Part shown: positions 21,868-33,989 of the stretch, piece after piece
How positions within the stretch are numbered: the stretch's first letter is position 1
Layout of the letters: the number at the start of each line of letters is the position of its first letter
From: Gracilariopsis chorda
Lineage: Eukaryota; Rhodophyta; Florideophyceae; Gracilariales; Gracilariaceae
DNA length: 64,000 nucleotides
Reading direction: 5' to 3'
Assembly (NCBI GenBank): GCA_003194525.1
Contig: NBIV01000094.1
Coordinates: 62,001-126,000, forward strand
Program-made: the position numbers and the translations under genes
Notes under the pieces: model-generated
Databases searched by the model: none
The model's input: only the letters and a program-made list of their open reading frames with translations
What the model was told of the DNA's origin: nothing

Positions 21868-22921
21868 TGAACAACAACAATACTCAACCTCAGGGACGGA
21901 CTCCAGTCACGAAATTCACGACCGGCTTCCGGTCAGTACCCCTGCCGCAAGGGAATCTAACTCCGGCATAGCCTGCCAACAATGGCGCAGCGTCCCAGCA
22001 TGGGTTCCAACTTCTTTCAGGGTTGGCTACTTCCAGACTGACCCCGGCAACGATTTGGCCTTCATAGAATACCCTTCTAGGTTTGCATCCGATGAAGTGG
22101 AGTCATGCCTCCCGGCTGTGGCTTGCGCCGTGGTTCCATCCAGTTACTGCCTTCGATGAGGAATTGTTCTGCATCTACGCAGATGGTTCTGGTACCCCCG
22201 CTGATGTTTGTGACCGGTACCAACTTTATTCAATCCAACCTCGTTTGTGGGTCGTTATTCGTAACTTGGACCTCAGTGCTCCACTACAGGTTCGTGGCAG
22301 TAATGCCGGGATATATCAATTACTTGGTTTGATTGATAGCTTTGACGGGAGTGAGGTCCCGCTGGAGCAAAGTGCTCAGCTAGACGGTAACGGTGGCGGT
22401 ACCAGTGATCTATTTCTAGGTATAAACACCGCCCTTGCGAAGAATTTTGTGTTCTTTGAACCCTGAGAGTTTGGAAGGATTTTCTCCGAGGAGTCAATGG
22501 AACTCTACGACGCCCTGCAGATCGTACCGGACGACCAACCGATTGAGTAGGTTGACTGGGCCGGTTATTACTGCACATACAGCGTAGATGACGCGATGTT
22601 AGATAAAGAACATAAAGAGATGGGGGAGATGCGGCTGACATGGTCATAGACGAGTCATCAGAGGGGGTGCCTCCCGTCCCCAGTCTTCTGATGGCGAGCT
22701 CCGGGCCTTCATTTTCAAGCGAGGTTACGGTCATTGAAAGAGAATTCCTTGCCCGCCTCCCCCGTGGAGCGGGTTTGAGCGCTGCAGAATTTTCGGGTGA
22801 CGTTACCGCGATTAGAGATGCATTGGCGTACCGCCTTGCTGAAGTTCACGTCCCGAACGATGGGGGAGTGGTTGAACCTCTATTTCATCATCCTGTTCTC
22901 GTTCGCTGGCCTAGCCAGTAA
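21868..22921 (+). pseudogene. coding-like region with a gag-like start, family unknown
   Basis: An ATG at 21868 begins a low-complexity Asn/Gln stretch (MNNNNTQPQGRTPVT) of the kind seen at Gag starts. It has stops near 21961 and 22066, then a long open frame at 22083-22466 and further protein-like segments (IFSEESMELYDALQIV; 22640-22921 with EVTVIEREFLARLPRG). These can be chained by single frameshifts or stops. No domain was recognised, and a retroelement gag or another repeat-borne protein are both possible. Confidence 0.35.
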
Positions 22922-22979
22922 TGTAGTGTAGCAGCATACAGAAGCGCGAGGATCCGGAATAACATTTCTCGTTTAGAAC

Positions 22980-24013
22980 AGCGTTCTCCCGTTAGTTCTC
23001 GTCTTTTAAGGAGTCCTCGAAAACAGGAGTTGTAATTCTGTTTCCTACCTTTCCTGCTTTCGCGGAATTTTGATTTTCCTGTGCATTGGACAACGTAACC
23101 TAAGTTGCAGTTCTCGCACTGCAGTGATATTGGACCAACGTCAAAAGGGTACATTTTTTGATGGTTTCTACGGTATCCCAGCTTGGATTGTATCCATACT
23201 AACGGACGGGGTATCTTAAATTAACTTCCGGGTTCCAGGTGTGTCCGAAAATTTGGTCAATAAACCAACACTTATATAGATACTTCCTGGCCTTGTCGTG
23301 ATATTGTGACCTCAGTGGGCGAAGAATGCCCGTAGTACACGATTATTTCTCTCAAATAGATGTCCGGATGGAACGGATATCTTGCAGCTTTGCTCCGAGG
23401 GGGCGGTGCCCAGTGCAGAATAAATTCTCCCAAGAGAGTGTGTTCATGAGATGGTTGCCGTGAGGCTTCTTTGATGCAAGGGAAATTGTTCCCGTTCTCG
23501 AGGTAGTCTTTTCCGTACTGTTGGTCTGTGGGAGTCTCCTGTTCCTTGTAGACGTTAGTCTGGTCAAACCTGAACCTTCCGGGCGTCTGGCTGCTTTGGC
23601 GGACGCCAAGAGATCAATCTTAGGTAGACTTTTCCGCTTTGCGCGGTGGTTGATGCCTGACACGTCCCGTCTGGGCGTGCACGGTATGCCCACAGTACTT
23701 GGCTCTGCACCTCCTTCGATTGTTCTGCCTTCTTTATAAAGGGCTTTAACCTTTCCGGCTGCGCCCTGTGTTCCTTTTTTGGCACCCAGTATCCCGTGGT
23801 TACTTCTGGCAGTCCGTCTTTTTGCGTCAAAATCGCTGATTTAGCGTGTAAAGCTGGAAGGTTGGACACCCTTTCCAGGGGCTTTGTCTCTACTTGAGGT
23901 GAGATGTCTTCCAAAAGGGGTGGAATACGTAGGACGACCGCTTTAGCCCTGGCGACTACGTCAGACTCCACCGAAACGCTTAGTATACTGCCGCGATGGC
24001 ACAGAGACTTCAA
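22980..24013 (-). pseudogene. minus-strand coding-like region with degenerate zinc knuckle, gag-like
   Basis: Minus frames 24013-23564 (149 codons, Glu/Lys/Pro-rich) and 23693-23352 can be joined by a shift, followed by QCENCNLGYVVQC near 23120-23080. The last has the spacing of a CCHC knuckle with the histidine replaced. That would fit the end of a gag gene on the minus strand, but no protease or RT follows; the plus-strand coding-like region begins instead. Assignment is tentative. Confidence 0.3.
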
Positions 24014-24330
24014 CAGCTAAACCTGCGGCGTTCGGTCCACATTTCCATTCTGAATGGTGGGAAATTCTTACACGGTAGAGCCAGCGTCTGGAGGACCTAG
24101 AGATGCGTCCTGCGTTTTTCCCTCAAGAGGGTATCTTCATTGCCCAGCGTTGCTGGTGCTTCAGCGCTTAAGCATCCCGCTATCTGCAGTGTGGATGGGG
24201 ATGAGCGGTCCATTTTAGTAGGAAACGTCATTGAAAATGGTTCTGCGGGTATATCTTGGTGGGGAGGTTTGCAAAACGGTACCGCTACACTTTTGATTCA
24301 AGTAGTTGTCCTGATCAGTAGTGATGCCTG

Positions 24331-24593
24331 CTATGTTGGTTCATTCTCACGAGTCGTACGGTGTGATTGCCGCTTTTGTAACGTCGTTTCGAGACCCTGT
24401 GTGAGATATTGTGACGTCGCGTCATCATTCCGTGTTCCCCAGTACGAAATCTGTTGTGACGTCACGTTAGTGGCGAAAGAGGAATTACATTTGGGTTTAT
24501 ACAGCTGACGCAGAGTTTTTCCAGCATTTCTCATTTTGTCACGTTTTCAATCCCATTGAGACGGTAGAAAATTTCCATTAGAGCGGTATGTCA
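24331..24593 (-). repeat. putative 3' LTR of element M (inner end defined only)
   Basis: The minus strand reads GGGGAGGGGGGG (24606-24594) then TGACATACC at 24593, the layout of a polypurine tract and LTR start. A TATAAA lies near 24500 on the minus strand. The TGACGTC-type palindrome core occurs repeatedly (24412-24417 and 24458-24465, with a related AACGTCG near 24380). The outer LTR end was not located, and no second LTR exists to compare. Confidence 0.4.
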
Positions 24594-24647
24594 CCCCCCC
24601 TCCCCAGAAAGAGCAAGGAGAATAGCAGTAGGGTATCTCGCATGGCT

Positions 24648-24983
24648 CTAAATTCGTGCCAGAGAGGTAGTAGAATTAGGAGTAGAAAGAAGCTCATTAC
24701 GACCTGAAAGATCCGGCTGAGCCAGGGATTCTGACAGAATGGGTAAATCAGAGATGCCCTTCGTGGTATGTGCTTGAATAGAGGGTCTATTAGGTCTGTA
24801 GTTCTCCTGCGCTACTGAGCGCGTAGAGAATGGTTTCTCTGTATCCAAGACAACCTCAGACAAGAACCAAGTAGCAGGGAGAGCACTGTTGTGAGAAATC
24901 CTCTCGTTTGCGTTCCCCATTTCCTTCAAGACAATGTCAGAGCTAACCGACAATACTTTAAATAGTCCATCCTGCACAGGCAA
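24648..24983 (-). pseudogene. pol: gypsy M integrase C-terminal GPY/F module
   Basis: GLFKVLSVSSDIVLKEMGN matches the GPF..L..... V motif of chromoviral integrases, with GPF changed to GLF, followed by NERISHNSALPA. This region binds DNA in intact integrases. The frame is open for 111 codons but is separated by shifts from the core upstream. Confidence 0.6.
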
Positions 24984-25162
24984 AAGCTTGCGACATTTCT
25001 CCCGTTCTGGGTTATATTACTCTTTTGTATTAAGACGTAGGTGTTAACCTGTATGCGGAGAGCCTTCTGTGGTTAACGAACATCGAGATCCTGATTGCAC
25101 GCGCTTTTTGCCCATTCCATTGCCTTCCGTGCAGCAGGGACCAGCTTGGTAAGCCATTGGTT

Positions 25163-25948
25163 CTATTCCTGGCGGTAGCTATCTAAAATTAGGACATTTT
25201 CCAAGGTGGATTGTGATTCTAGCGCCACAGGCGGGGGTGAACGAGATAGAACCGGTTCGAATGGTGATACCCTAGTAGTCCCGTGAAGTTGCCTGTTGTA
25301 TGCAAATATTAATTCACTTGAATACAAGTCCCAATTCTTTGGGTGGACAGCAACATAAGAACGGAGAGAAGCCAACAAATTCCAGTTAAAGTGGTCGACT
25401 CGCTCATTACATTGGGGTTGGTACGTAGCCATTGAGAAGTTGCTCATGTCGATGATGCGATATGGGTCCTGGAATATCTTGCGCTCGAATCGTTTCTTGC
25501 TATCGGACAGCAACTTCAGAGAAAAACCATAGCATAAAATCTACCAGAGCCTGGGTTACGGTGAAAGCAGTTATCCGTCGAGGAGGGAAAGTCCAAACAA
25601 GCTTTGAAAAGCGTTCGGTGATAAAAATTGGGATGTTGATGCCTCTCTTTGTAGTGAGAAGAGGTCCCAGCATATCGATTGCGAAAACATCGAGTGACTT
25701 CATTGCAGGGAATAACTCCATTCTTGTCCCATTGGTGCGGAGATTCACCCTATTCTTTGAGCATTCGGTAAAAACTGCAATGCTCCGTAGCAATCAACCA
25801 TCATAGCGTGCCAGTAAAAAGCCCTTGGCAGGGTGAGGTATAGCTGCCTTCCACCTTCGTGGCCACCAAGCCTTGCATAGTGTTGGAGATGTAACAATCG
25901 AGACTGCAGGAAATGAGATTCCAAAACATGTGGACGGGCGTCGCCCAA
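25163..25948 (-). pseudogene. pol: gypsy M integrase zinc module and catalytic core
   Basis: LLHLQHYARLGGHEGGRQLY supplies the two histidines of the HHCC module; the paired cysteines are degraded (DCYGALQFLPNA). The core has the first Asp in DVFAIDMLGPL, the second in LSDSKKRF, and NERVDHFN where NGQVERFN is usual, so the catalytic Glu is replaced by Asp. The downstream HPKNWDLYSSELIFAYNRQ block is well kept. Three overlapping frames are needed. Confidence 0.75.
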
Positions 25949-25971
25949 CCGAACGAGATAGCCATTGTTGT

Positions 25972-26577
25972 TTAACTCGAATGGGAGGTCCTCACCACAG
26001 TCATATGGGGACGACGTAATGTACAGAAAGGGTCACTGAGCTGTTCTCGGATCAATTTGTCCGGTGAAAACGATATATATATTCCCGCTAAGCGTTTCTC
26101 TGGGGTCTCGGGAGATGCGAGTAAATTTTTAAAGTCAACATCTTGATCCCAGTCCTCTGGGCATTCTTTGAAATCCCATCCCGGATCATCTGATTCTTCT
26201 GTGATGAAGCATTGAATGCCATCATTTTCCGTTGGGAGCGCTTCCCCGTTTGTAAATAAACGCGACAAAACGTGGGCCTGGGTGTTGAGCGCACCCTTTT
26301 TATATATAACTTTGAAGCCGAGCGTTGCAAGGCAGACTCTCCGGCTCATCAGGCAGCCCCACGGATAGGAGATGTTCACCAACCACTTCAACGAGAAGTA
26401 ATCCCTATGCACGGAAAAGTGAACTCCCATTAGATAGGGGCTTATGCTGAAAAGCGCCCACACGACGGCCACAACCTTTTTATCTGGCACGGAATAATTG
26501 CGGTTATGGACATTGAGTGTGACGGATAACCAATTGGCCTTCATTCCCATTCCTTGGTGGTTTCGAAAAGAGCGCAA
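25972..26577 (-). pseudogene. pol: gypsy M RNase H
   Basis: 201 open codons with NRNYSVPDKKVVAVVWAL, FSVHRDYFSLKWLV (normally the TDH block; Asp is retained but Thr and His are altered), and KVIYKKGALNTQAHVLSRL at the end, the classic gypsy RNase H boundary. The first catalytic Asp segment upstream is degraded. Confidence 0.75.
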
Positions 26578-26695
26578 CCGACTTCGTAATCACCAAGTCC
26601 GTGTCCAAGCAGAACGAAGCTCCTAGTTCGGGTAAAGATAATATGGGTGCTGACGTGACAACCTCCTTCACTGAGTTGGACGCTTCTGATTGCTG

Positions 26696-27590
26696 TTACT
26701 TGAATTGTCCTTCTTGGGGGGGATTTAGATTGCGTAATAACACGGTCAAAAGTGCGGCGATGTCCGAGAAATCCTCAGTGAACAGTCGGTACACGTTGAA
26801 AAGCCCCAGAAGAGACCGAAGGTGAGCTGGGTACGGTGCTACATGGCCTCGACGGTAGGACAGATTCGAGTTGTTTGGATTATCAACCATTCCGGATGGA
26901 TAGTATGTCTCAAATACTTAACCGTATTGGTCAGAAACTCGCACATCCTTAGCTTGAGATTTGTTACCGTATCGCATATGACGTTTAAAACATCCCTGAA
27001 ATGTATGAGATGGTTATTCAAAGTCATACAGAAGATGATGATATCATCTAGGCATACAAAGGAATTCCGCCACCTAAAGCGCTTCAATAGGATAAGTATT
27101 GCAAGATCAAAGTTAGTGAGGCGCTAGGCAACTCAAACGGTATCCGCTTGAAGTGGTAAAATCCTGTGTGGCAGGTGAATGTGGTCTTATCATGATCTTT
27201 GTGTCTAACAGAAACTTGTCATTATCCCCAATTTGCATCTAAGGTCGCAAAAACGGTAGCATCTCCGAGAGATTCGATGCACCTGCCCATAAGAGGGATG
27301 GCATATGTGTCTCTAATGGACATGGAATTTAGCCAGCGAAAGTGGAAACCAAATCTTCGGGTTCCCTCGGTCTTTAAAGCTAGTACAACTGGAAATGCCC
27401 AGAGTGATTGACTGGCCTCCATTACACCTGCGCGGAGCATTTTGTCCACTTGGGACTGCTCTTCTCCCCGAGCTTTCGGTCTTGCCCTGTGAGGGTGTTG
27501 TGCGATCAGACGTGCATCTGGTACCAAATCGATCCGATGTTCCATAGAATTAATCACGCCAGTAAGCCATCCAACATTGTGCTAAACTCC
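26696..27590 (-). pseudogene. pol: gypsy M reverse transcriptase
   Basis: EHRIDLVPDARLIAQHPHRA begins the RT, followed by ASQSLWAFPVVLALKTEGT, FHFRWLNSMSIRDTYAIPL, ATVFATLDANWG, the catalytic VCLDDIIIF (about 27050) and the thumb/connection LLGLFNVYRLF (26820-26780). The frame is broken between 27222 and 27087. Upstream of about 27590 the homology ends abruptly. Confidence 0.75.
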
Positions 27591-27595
27591 CCTTA

Positions 27596-28137
27596 GAGTT
27601 CGAAGTTCTGTACAAGTTGTCTGTGAACTCAACTATCAGGTTCACACCGTTCTTCGTAACATATGTGGCTCTTCCAAGAGCATTATCAACAGATGCACTC
27701 ATATCCCATATCAAAGAATGAGGGAGCTCTAAAATTCTGAGAAAGCATGTAATCAGCCACGAGGAATGAATGCAAGAACACAGAAAGAAATGCATAAAGG
27801 TGATTTCAAGTTTTACATCGACCAGGCTCGATACCCCTTTACACTGAAAATTGGACAAAACTTCATGTTGTGCACAAATATTTTCCATTCGTACCAGATC
27901 GGAAAGACGTTTGAAGAACGAAATCAAGTCTCCGAGTCCTTTATGATCACAGAAAAACCTGGTGCAGTTGAAGTTTGTCTTGACTTGAGCCATGCATCGA
28001 ACTCAAAGATTCATCACGTGTTCCATTCTAGTCTACTTAAACCTTACTTCAAGGACATGTTAATTTGTCCCGAGCGAGATTACATGAAGCCAAAGATTTT
28101 CACAGATTTAAAAAAGACTATAAAATGGAATGGATAG
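27596..28137 (+). pseudogene. pol: plus-strand gypsy integrase C-terminal fragment
   Basis: LYKLSVNSTIRFTPFFVTY matches the region just after the catalytic glutamate of gypsy integrases. The frame 27766-28137 carries the GPY/F domain, with KIHHVFHSSLLKPYFKD as its diagnostic end. It lies head to head with element M and must come from a different copy. No LTR was found after 28137. Confidence 0.65.
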
Positions 28138-30990
28138 TAAATCATAGAACACTGCTCTGGAGATTATATTTTCTTGTCAAATGGCTCGGATAATCAATAC
28201 AGGAGATCAATTAGTTAACAGAATAAAAAAAAGAGGACCTTCAGGGCTTCGCTGCGGAATTATAAAGTAGAACAGGGAAACTTCTCTAACGATAACTAAT
28301 CCTACATCCATATACATGAAAATGAGTTCCAGCACCAAAAATATCACTTTTTTTTACACAAACCTTTTCTGGGAGGACGAATGATTATTTACTGCGTACT
28401 ACGGATCACTGGTCATAATTATAACGAGCCACAGCTGTGCTGGGCTGCTCTACATTTTATTTCACGTTTTTCAAGATTCGAGGACCATATTACACGAAAT
28501 GCATCGCTCTATTACTGCGTAACCTGTTCTACAACTACGACGCAGGAATATGAATTGTGTTAGATCGATAATTCAAAATGTACTTATTCCACTACATTTT
28601 CTCAGGATATGAAAAACTTACGGCCTATCAATGGTAAGAAGGGCCTTTGGCCCTACCACTCTTTCCTACAGTTCTGACGTCTGCATCTTGTCTGCAGAAA
28701 AGAGCGGTCAGCCCTACCACTCTTTCCTGCAGTTATGAAGTCTGCATCTTGCCTGCAGGAAAGAGGGGTAAGTCCGAGGCTTGAGGCCACCCGTAGGAGT
28801 TGTGCCCTCACAAACCTGACAGTCAAACATTTTGGTTGTCGAAAACGGTTGCCTATCCTTGGAGAAAAGAGATGGCACACCGATAACATTTAAAAACTTA
28901 ACGTGAAGCATGCTTTCGAGTTCTGGGACAGTTCGCCCCAAAGAACCCAATCGTGCATTTTAAATACTTTTTAAGGGGTGCAAAGGTCGTTTTGGTACGA
29001 AATGTTAGGTAGATTACAAACAATTTCTTTGATAATACTACCAACGCCCTGGACGGTATTTAGGACGATGAGCATGTCTCTTTCATCCAAAAACTTTTTC
29101 TGGGTCGGTCTTTGTTCCTCGATCCACCTAAATCCGGATTATAGTGCGCAAATAACATCCTGAAGACTCATCAAGTATATTTGATTATACTCCTGCGGCA
29201 AAAAAATGTCTTATTCTACCTGCAGATGGTTAATGTCCCAGTTCGAGTTCGGAACCTACATTATGGGTTATTTACAAATTCTAACCTAACTCTACCAGTG
29301 AGACTGGTTGATCAGAATCTTCTTTATCTAACGGCGAAATGAACAGTCTCCTTACTTGTTCCCATATATGGTTGATGTACCAGGGTCAGTGGTAGGTATA
29401 ATCGTTTGATGAATTGGCGTATTTTATATCCCAATGACTTTTTGTATCACTTTGCAAGCACCAAATGCAAGCAAAAGTTTTGATGATCTCGCATGAACCC
29501 CGCTTTTTCCTGATGACGTGGCCGTATCATCTCTAAAATATCCGATGACCTTTTTATCATTTGTGTAAAATGAAGAAGTGTCTTCCAACGTTGTAAGTAG
29601 TATAAAAGCATTCATCAGAGCTAATGGTCTCCTGAAAACATATCAGGAGACGTCTTTGATATGAAGATGTTCTCTTGGAATATTGATATTTTGACGAACG
29701 GATGTCCACTTGGCTTTCGGTCGGAGTAGACATGATGACCGCATTACTCATTTCTTCAGGAGATTGAGTAGAAGAAGACTAAATGGTGTAGATTAATTTG
29801 AACGGATGTTACAGACAACTATACTCAAAATACTGTACATTCCAATCAATCTAAAACATAGATACGTTGAATTAACAGTAACTAATAAAAGTTTCAATAG
29901 CAGTAGTGGCATACATAGCACCAGGTCAGTTGAATTATTTAACCGATCAGGATTGAAACAATGCAGCGCGCTCTAGATAACTTCAAGTTGTCCATCACCT
30001 CGAGAGACTAGAGAGTGAACCACAGGAACCGAGCGAAAGGAGCCACAAATGGCTTGAGCAGCTGCAGTGGAATAAGTCCAGTGACGGGCATGGGGTGCAA
30101 GCAACTTAGGAGAAGTGACAGATTTTAAGACATTCAAAGGCATTTCAAGTGACTGTTTAACGGATTGGAGCATAGCAAAATCACCGCCTTCTCCCTAATC
30201 TCGACTGGCAAGGGGACCTGAGAGTTGTTGTTCCTCTTTGGAAATCACACGAATATTCTTATGGTTTCATATCGTTGAGACTTGACTCTTCTTCAACATA
30301 TGGTTCTCGGCTACCTTCTCCAGAGAGGTAGGTTGATGTCCAAATGATGTACGAAAGATGCCTGAAATTCGAAGCATGAGATCGATGGACGTACGTCGGT
30401 CATACAAAGGATGCCCCAACGATGTGCACAGGAAGCTGTTCCCACGATGCACCATTGATATCCATAAGACGTCCTTTTGATATCCGAATGATGCAACACA
30501 AGATGGAGATTAGAACCCTTGATGCCCCAAAGATGTACATAAGAATTTGGGACATCATCGTGAAATATTGTGGTGCGTTATTTGGAGGTCTGGGTTACAG
30601 TTTGAGGTTACCAGGGGCATAGGCTAAGGATATTTTTTACGCCCATCATGTGAATATCGTTTGTATATCCTAGGAGCATCCTAAATGCGTTAAAGATAAC
30701 GCGAAGATGAGCGATAGATGCCCGATAATTACATTTGATGGACATCTACGGCACATCCATTTACTTCACAGGGTTGAGAAAGGCATTCAGCTCCTCAACG
30801 AGATACATTGTATCCCTTACAAGGCTCTTTACGCCGCTTTTGTCACAGATGACCTCCATGAAATTCTTTGACATACGAAAGACGCGACCAACTATATTAT
30901 GTGTGCCAGCTAGGATGCTGAGGTCATTGGATTAAATGAGTCAAGTGACGCCCTACCGGCCTGTGTGTAGGGATGGATGCTCTGTATTAG
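28138..30990. other. AT-rich DNA with repeats, no supported gene
   Basis: Holds the 61-bp tandem hairpin repeat at 28651-28772 and a GATG-rich degenerate stretch at 30330-30560. Minus frames at 28714-28950 (with FDCQVCEG) and 29424-29751 vaguely resemble copia gag-integrase debris but cannot be assigned. Confidence 0.4.
28651..28772. repeat. two tandem 61-bp units, each able to form a hairpin
   Basis: Units are 28651-28711 and 28712-28772, both starting CCCTACCACTCTTTCCT. The second has a perfect 13-bp stem, CTCTTTCCTGCAG (28720-28732) with CTGCAGGAAAGAG (28753-28765), around a 20-base loop; the first has the same stem with changes. A separate small palindrome GGGCCTTTGGCCC (28641-28653) touches the left end. 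Confidence 0.85.
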
Positions 30991-31710
30991 AACCGGGAGT
31001 CACCAGGACAGCTGTTCAAATGGTACCAAAACAGTTGGAGCTGTCCTTGATAGCGCTTCGGAAGTAAGCCAAGAACAGTCAGGTTGGAACATCCAGAAAC
31101 TGGTATGCCTCTCAGTGATCCCACTACTCTAGTCTCAGTAAGACGAAGAAGTTGCAATGTATGGCATTGGCATATGAAAAATTCCACCTTGCTTCCCTTG
31201 TGATTCTTCTACATGTTTGCTCTTCGATTGCACAGTTAGGATTTGACCGCCTCTGTCACTGAGAGATCCACTTGCTATGAACGATATTGAAAAAGAAACA
31301 TGTAGCCCTTGCACCGTACCATGACGTTGAGTAGGTACACTTTGAATATAGTCCAGACCTCTCTCCAAAAGTATTTCAAATCTTGGGTACCTCGGATGAT
31401 AGAGAATTGAGAGCAAAACATAGGAGCAACGGCGTACACAAAATTTGTGTCACGACACGCGGCGTAGAAACACACCAACCACATGACGACACGATTCCCA
31501 GGCCCAGGAGATGGAGGTACCTTATATTTGGCATTCTGGGAATGGTACAGACGCGGGTCCTTACTAATCCAGTTGCCTGTAGGTAACATGGGTGTACATG
31601 ACGGGCTGAAGATACTTATTACGAGCCTGAGCCGAGTTGGTGCTATTCGGTCGATGTGTGGAGTCAAAGGTGCAGGGATCTACATTCTCAATTGCTGTTT
31701 TATAACCAAG
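30990..31710 (-). pseudogene. pol: Ty1/copia RT end and RNase H remnant
   Basis: The minus-strand order fits a copia polyprotein: CTPMLPTGNWISKD (copia STPM..G..LSKD block), VVMWLVCFYAACRDTNFVYAV (GSLMYL...TRPDI.YAV block), IRGTQDLKYF (YLRGT.D block), LSVTEAV (LS.TEAEY) and NHKGSKVEFF (HKRSKHID). Each match is weak but they are in order with sensible spacing. Frames shift several times. No RT catalytic box was found further upstream on this strand. Confidence 0.45.
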
Positions 31711-33989
31711 TTGACGACAGAATAACTCAACAACTTAATCTAGATTAGAACTCGGCTGACGCACAAAAGAGACGCCACCTAGCGCGGTGTGTAATGGATC
31801 AGGAAGGGGTGATGGATCCTATTATATACCCCGAGAGGTAGAAGTGTGACGACACATACGGCTACGAGTACTGCAACGAGTCTGAGAACACTCGCTGAAC
31901 TAGGGGCCAGTCTTGCCCTTGAGAATATCATAGCATTTCTATATCTTAGTTGCTGTTTACTTTTCTTTGAGTACAGGTGTCTCTAGCATCAGCTGTGTTC
32001 TGTCTTCATCGTTTATTTTTGTTCATTTCAAGCTTTTAAAATTACCTGTTATCCAGTTGCATTGTCTATCCCACCTCAAAGCTGAGTGTACATCTTGGTG
32101 ACACACTTTCAATACAACATGACACCAGGCACATGTCAGGAAAACTTTGAATGGATATGTGTCATCAGTGGCTGCAGGCAGACGTCGCATACAACTTGAA
32201 AACTTGATGGACAACCAACCCGGCAACGCAATGGTCAAGCAGTCATGAAAATGCCCAGAAAGAATCTGTTCACGTCGTCCGTAGTAACCTGGGTTCATGG
32301 CAGATCATCAAGAGCCTTCTTAGTGTAGTGAAAAAAATGCAATTCAAAGGTACGATGCATAATCCTCATAATTTCGTTGTAGTTAGAGAAAAGTAAGTGT
32401 TCGAGTATATCCTTCTTTTTGGTGCAGAATGGTTAAAAATGTTGAAAAAATGAGAAGGATATGTTGCAAGCAGCGCAGCAGAGGGGTTGTCAAATCGCTT
32501 TGATACGGGTGATGTCACCAATCTTTTATATATTGACCTTCTACAAAGGTTGATATTGTTGTAGATTTCTCTTAGGCATTCGAAATCAAGGTTTCGATTC
32601 AGCCTCAAAGTTGCTTGATACTGAGTTTTATACAGTACGATCTGACTACGTGGGCAGTGCAACGCGCACTGTGCCAATTGGATGTCATTCCATGTGGGCT
32701 AGAATGGCTAACTAATTTGAGTACTATTTTATTTAATTATTTTAGATATGTAGTGACATTCCGCTGCTGTGAAGTGGAGCCATACCTCTACGTATGGTCC
32801 CAACGTATACCACCTAGCAGAGCGCACCTGAGGTCCAGCCTCGCCTATCCTTAAGTTGGGAGCAGTACTCTTTCTCCAAGAATGGTAAAGGTAAGCACCT
32901 GTTGGCTAAGTGTGATACCATTTGGCTTTTATAGTGGACCCTCCGTTCTAGCTAAAACTATTCAGGCTGTTCTAATTCATGTAGGCCGTACAACAAACAC
33001 TAAAAACTGGTTATGGTTAAGCAACCTCGCTCTGTCGGGCCCCTAGTAGGCCGGTGCTGTCACTAGATCCAGTTAACCAGGGTCTACCATTCACATAGAG
33101 CCCTCTTTGCGCTCTCACAATAACGTTTTCCAAAAAGACTGCTGAGCTGGTACTCGTCATTAAATTAGTTGTACCATATTTTGGTCTCCCCACTTTGAAT
33201 TTGGAACTGTATTTGTTGGCTTTGGAAAGGAGGATTGGGAAGGGAATATATTTTGGAACATTGTTTGGTTCTGTTTATCACTATAAAGGGGTTCATTAAA
33301 ACAATTGGATATGCCATAGCTGAACACATGGCGCAGATGTTCTTCGAGCCGGAGAATGGGTGCTGGCTTGTCCCACGGATTCATCGATCCAATACTAGAC
33401 AACCCGGAGGAGATGCTAGGAAGAACTACCGTACAGGTCTAATCTGAGGATGGGGAGCAGAGAGCGGAGAATGCTGCACCCCTGGTAACCTCATTGTGGT
33501 AGGGACTGCGTCCTCGGTGGGGCTGAGGACCTTTGCTACATTCGAGAAAATGGTAGAAAGCACGAATGGAGAAAAACGTTGAATGGTGCTACCCAGGTTG
33601 GATTTGGATAGCATTGCCAACATTGTGATTGACAGAACTGCTCACGAGCGAACCGAAAAGGTACCCGCTTTGGTTTTCCAAATCCTCCAGTAGGATTCTC
33701 AGATATATATAGACCAAATAGTGCAGGAGTCTCTGCAAAAGCAATGACTTGTACCCCAGCAGAGGCCCCACACCCTCCCAGTAATGGCGCCATGTAATCA
33801 AGGTAGACCACAGATGTTATCAATGACGAATGATGTCTAACCATCCCTTCCTATAGACCAAACTGACCAGAAGCTTTCCTACCCATTCTGAAAATGTGCA
33901 GACCTTCAGTTATACGAAGGCATGGCGTACATATACCTTCCAGAACGAACTGGTAGAACCATGCAGGGCACCAATGGAAGTGACCTTGC
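31711..33989. other. no supported gene
   Basis: Minus frames at 32366-32677 and 33536-33844 are protein-like in length but match nothing recognised. The segment should contain the leader and 5' LTR of element B if it ever had them here, but no TG...CA end with partner was found. Confidence 0.4.

Larger units (their letters stand above)
24331..27590 (-). mobile_element. Ty3/gypsy retrotransposon M, minus strand, 5' truncated
   Basis: On the minus strand RT, RNase H, integrase and a GPY/F module run from about 27590 down to 24640, ending in a purine tract and a putative LTR. Gag and protease are missing because the sequence changes abruptly near 27590 into plus-strand integrase DNA of another element. 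The RT start resembles those of elements B and the 49.8-60.2 kb element. Confidence 0.75.
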
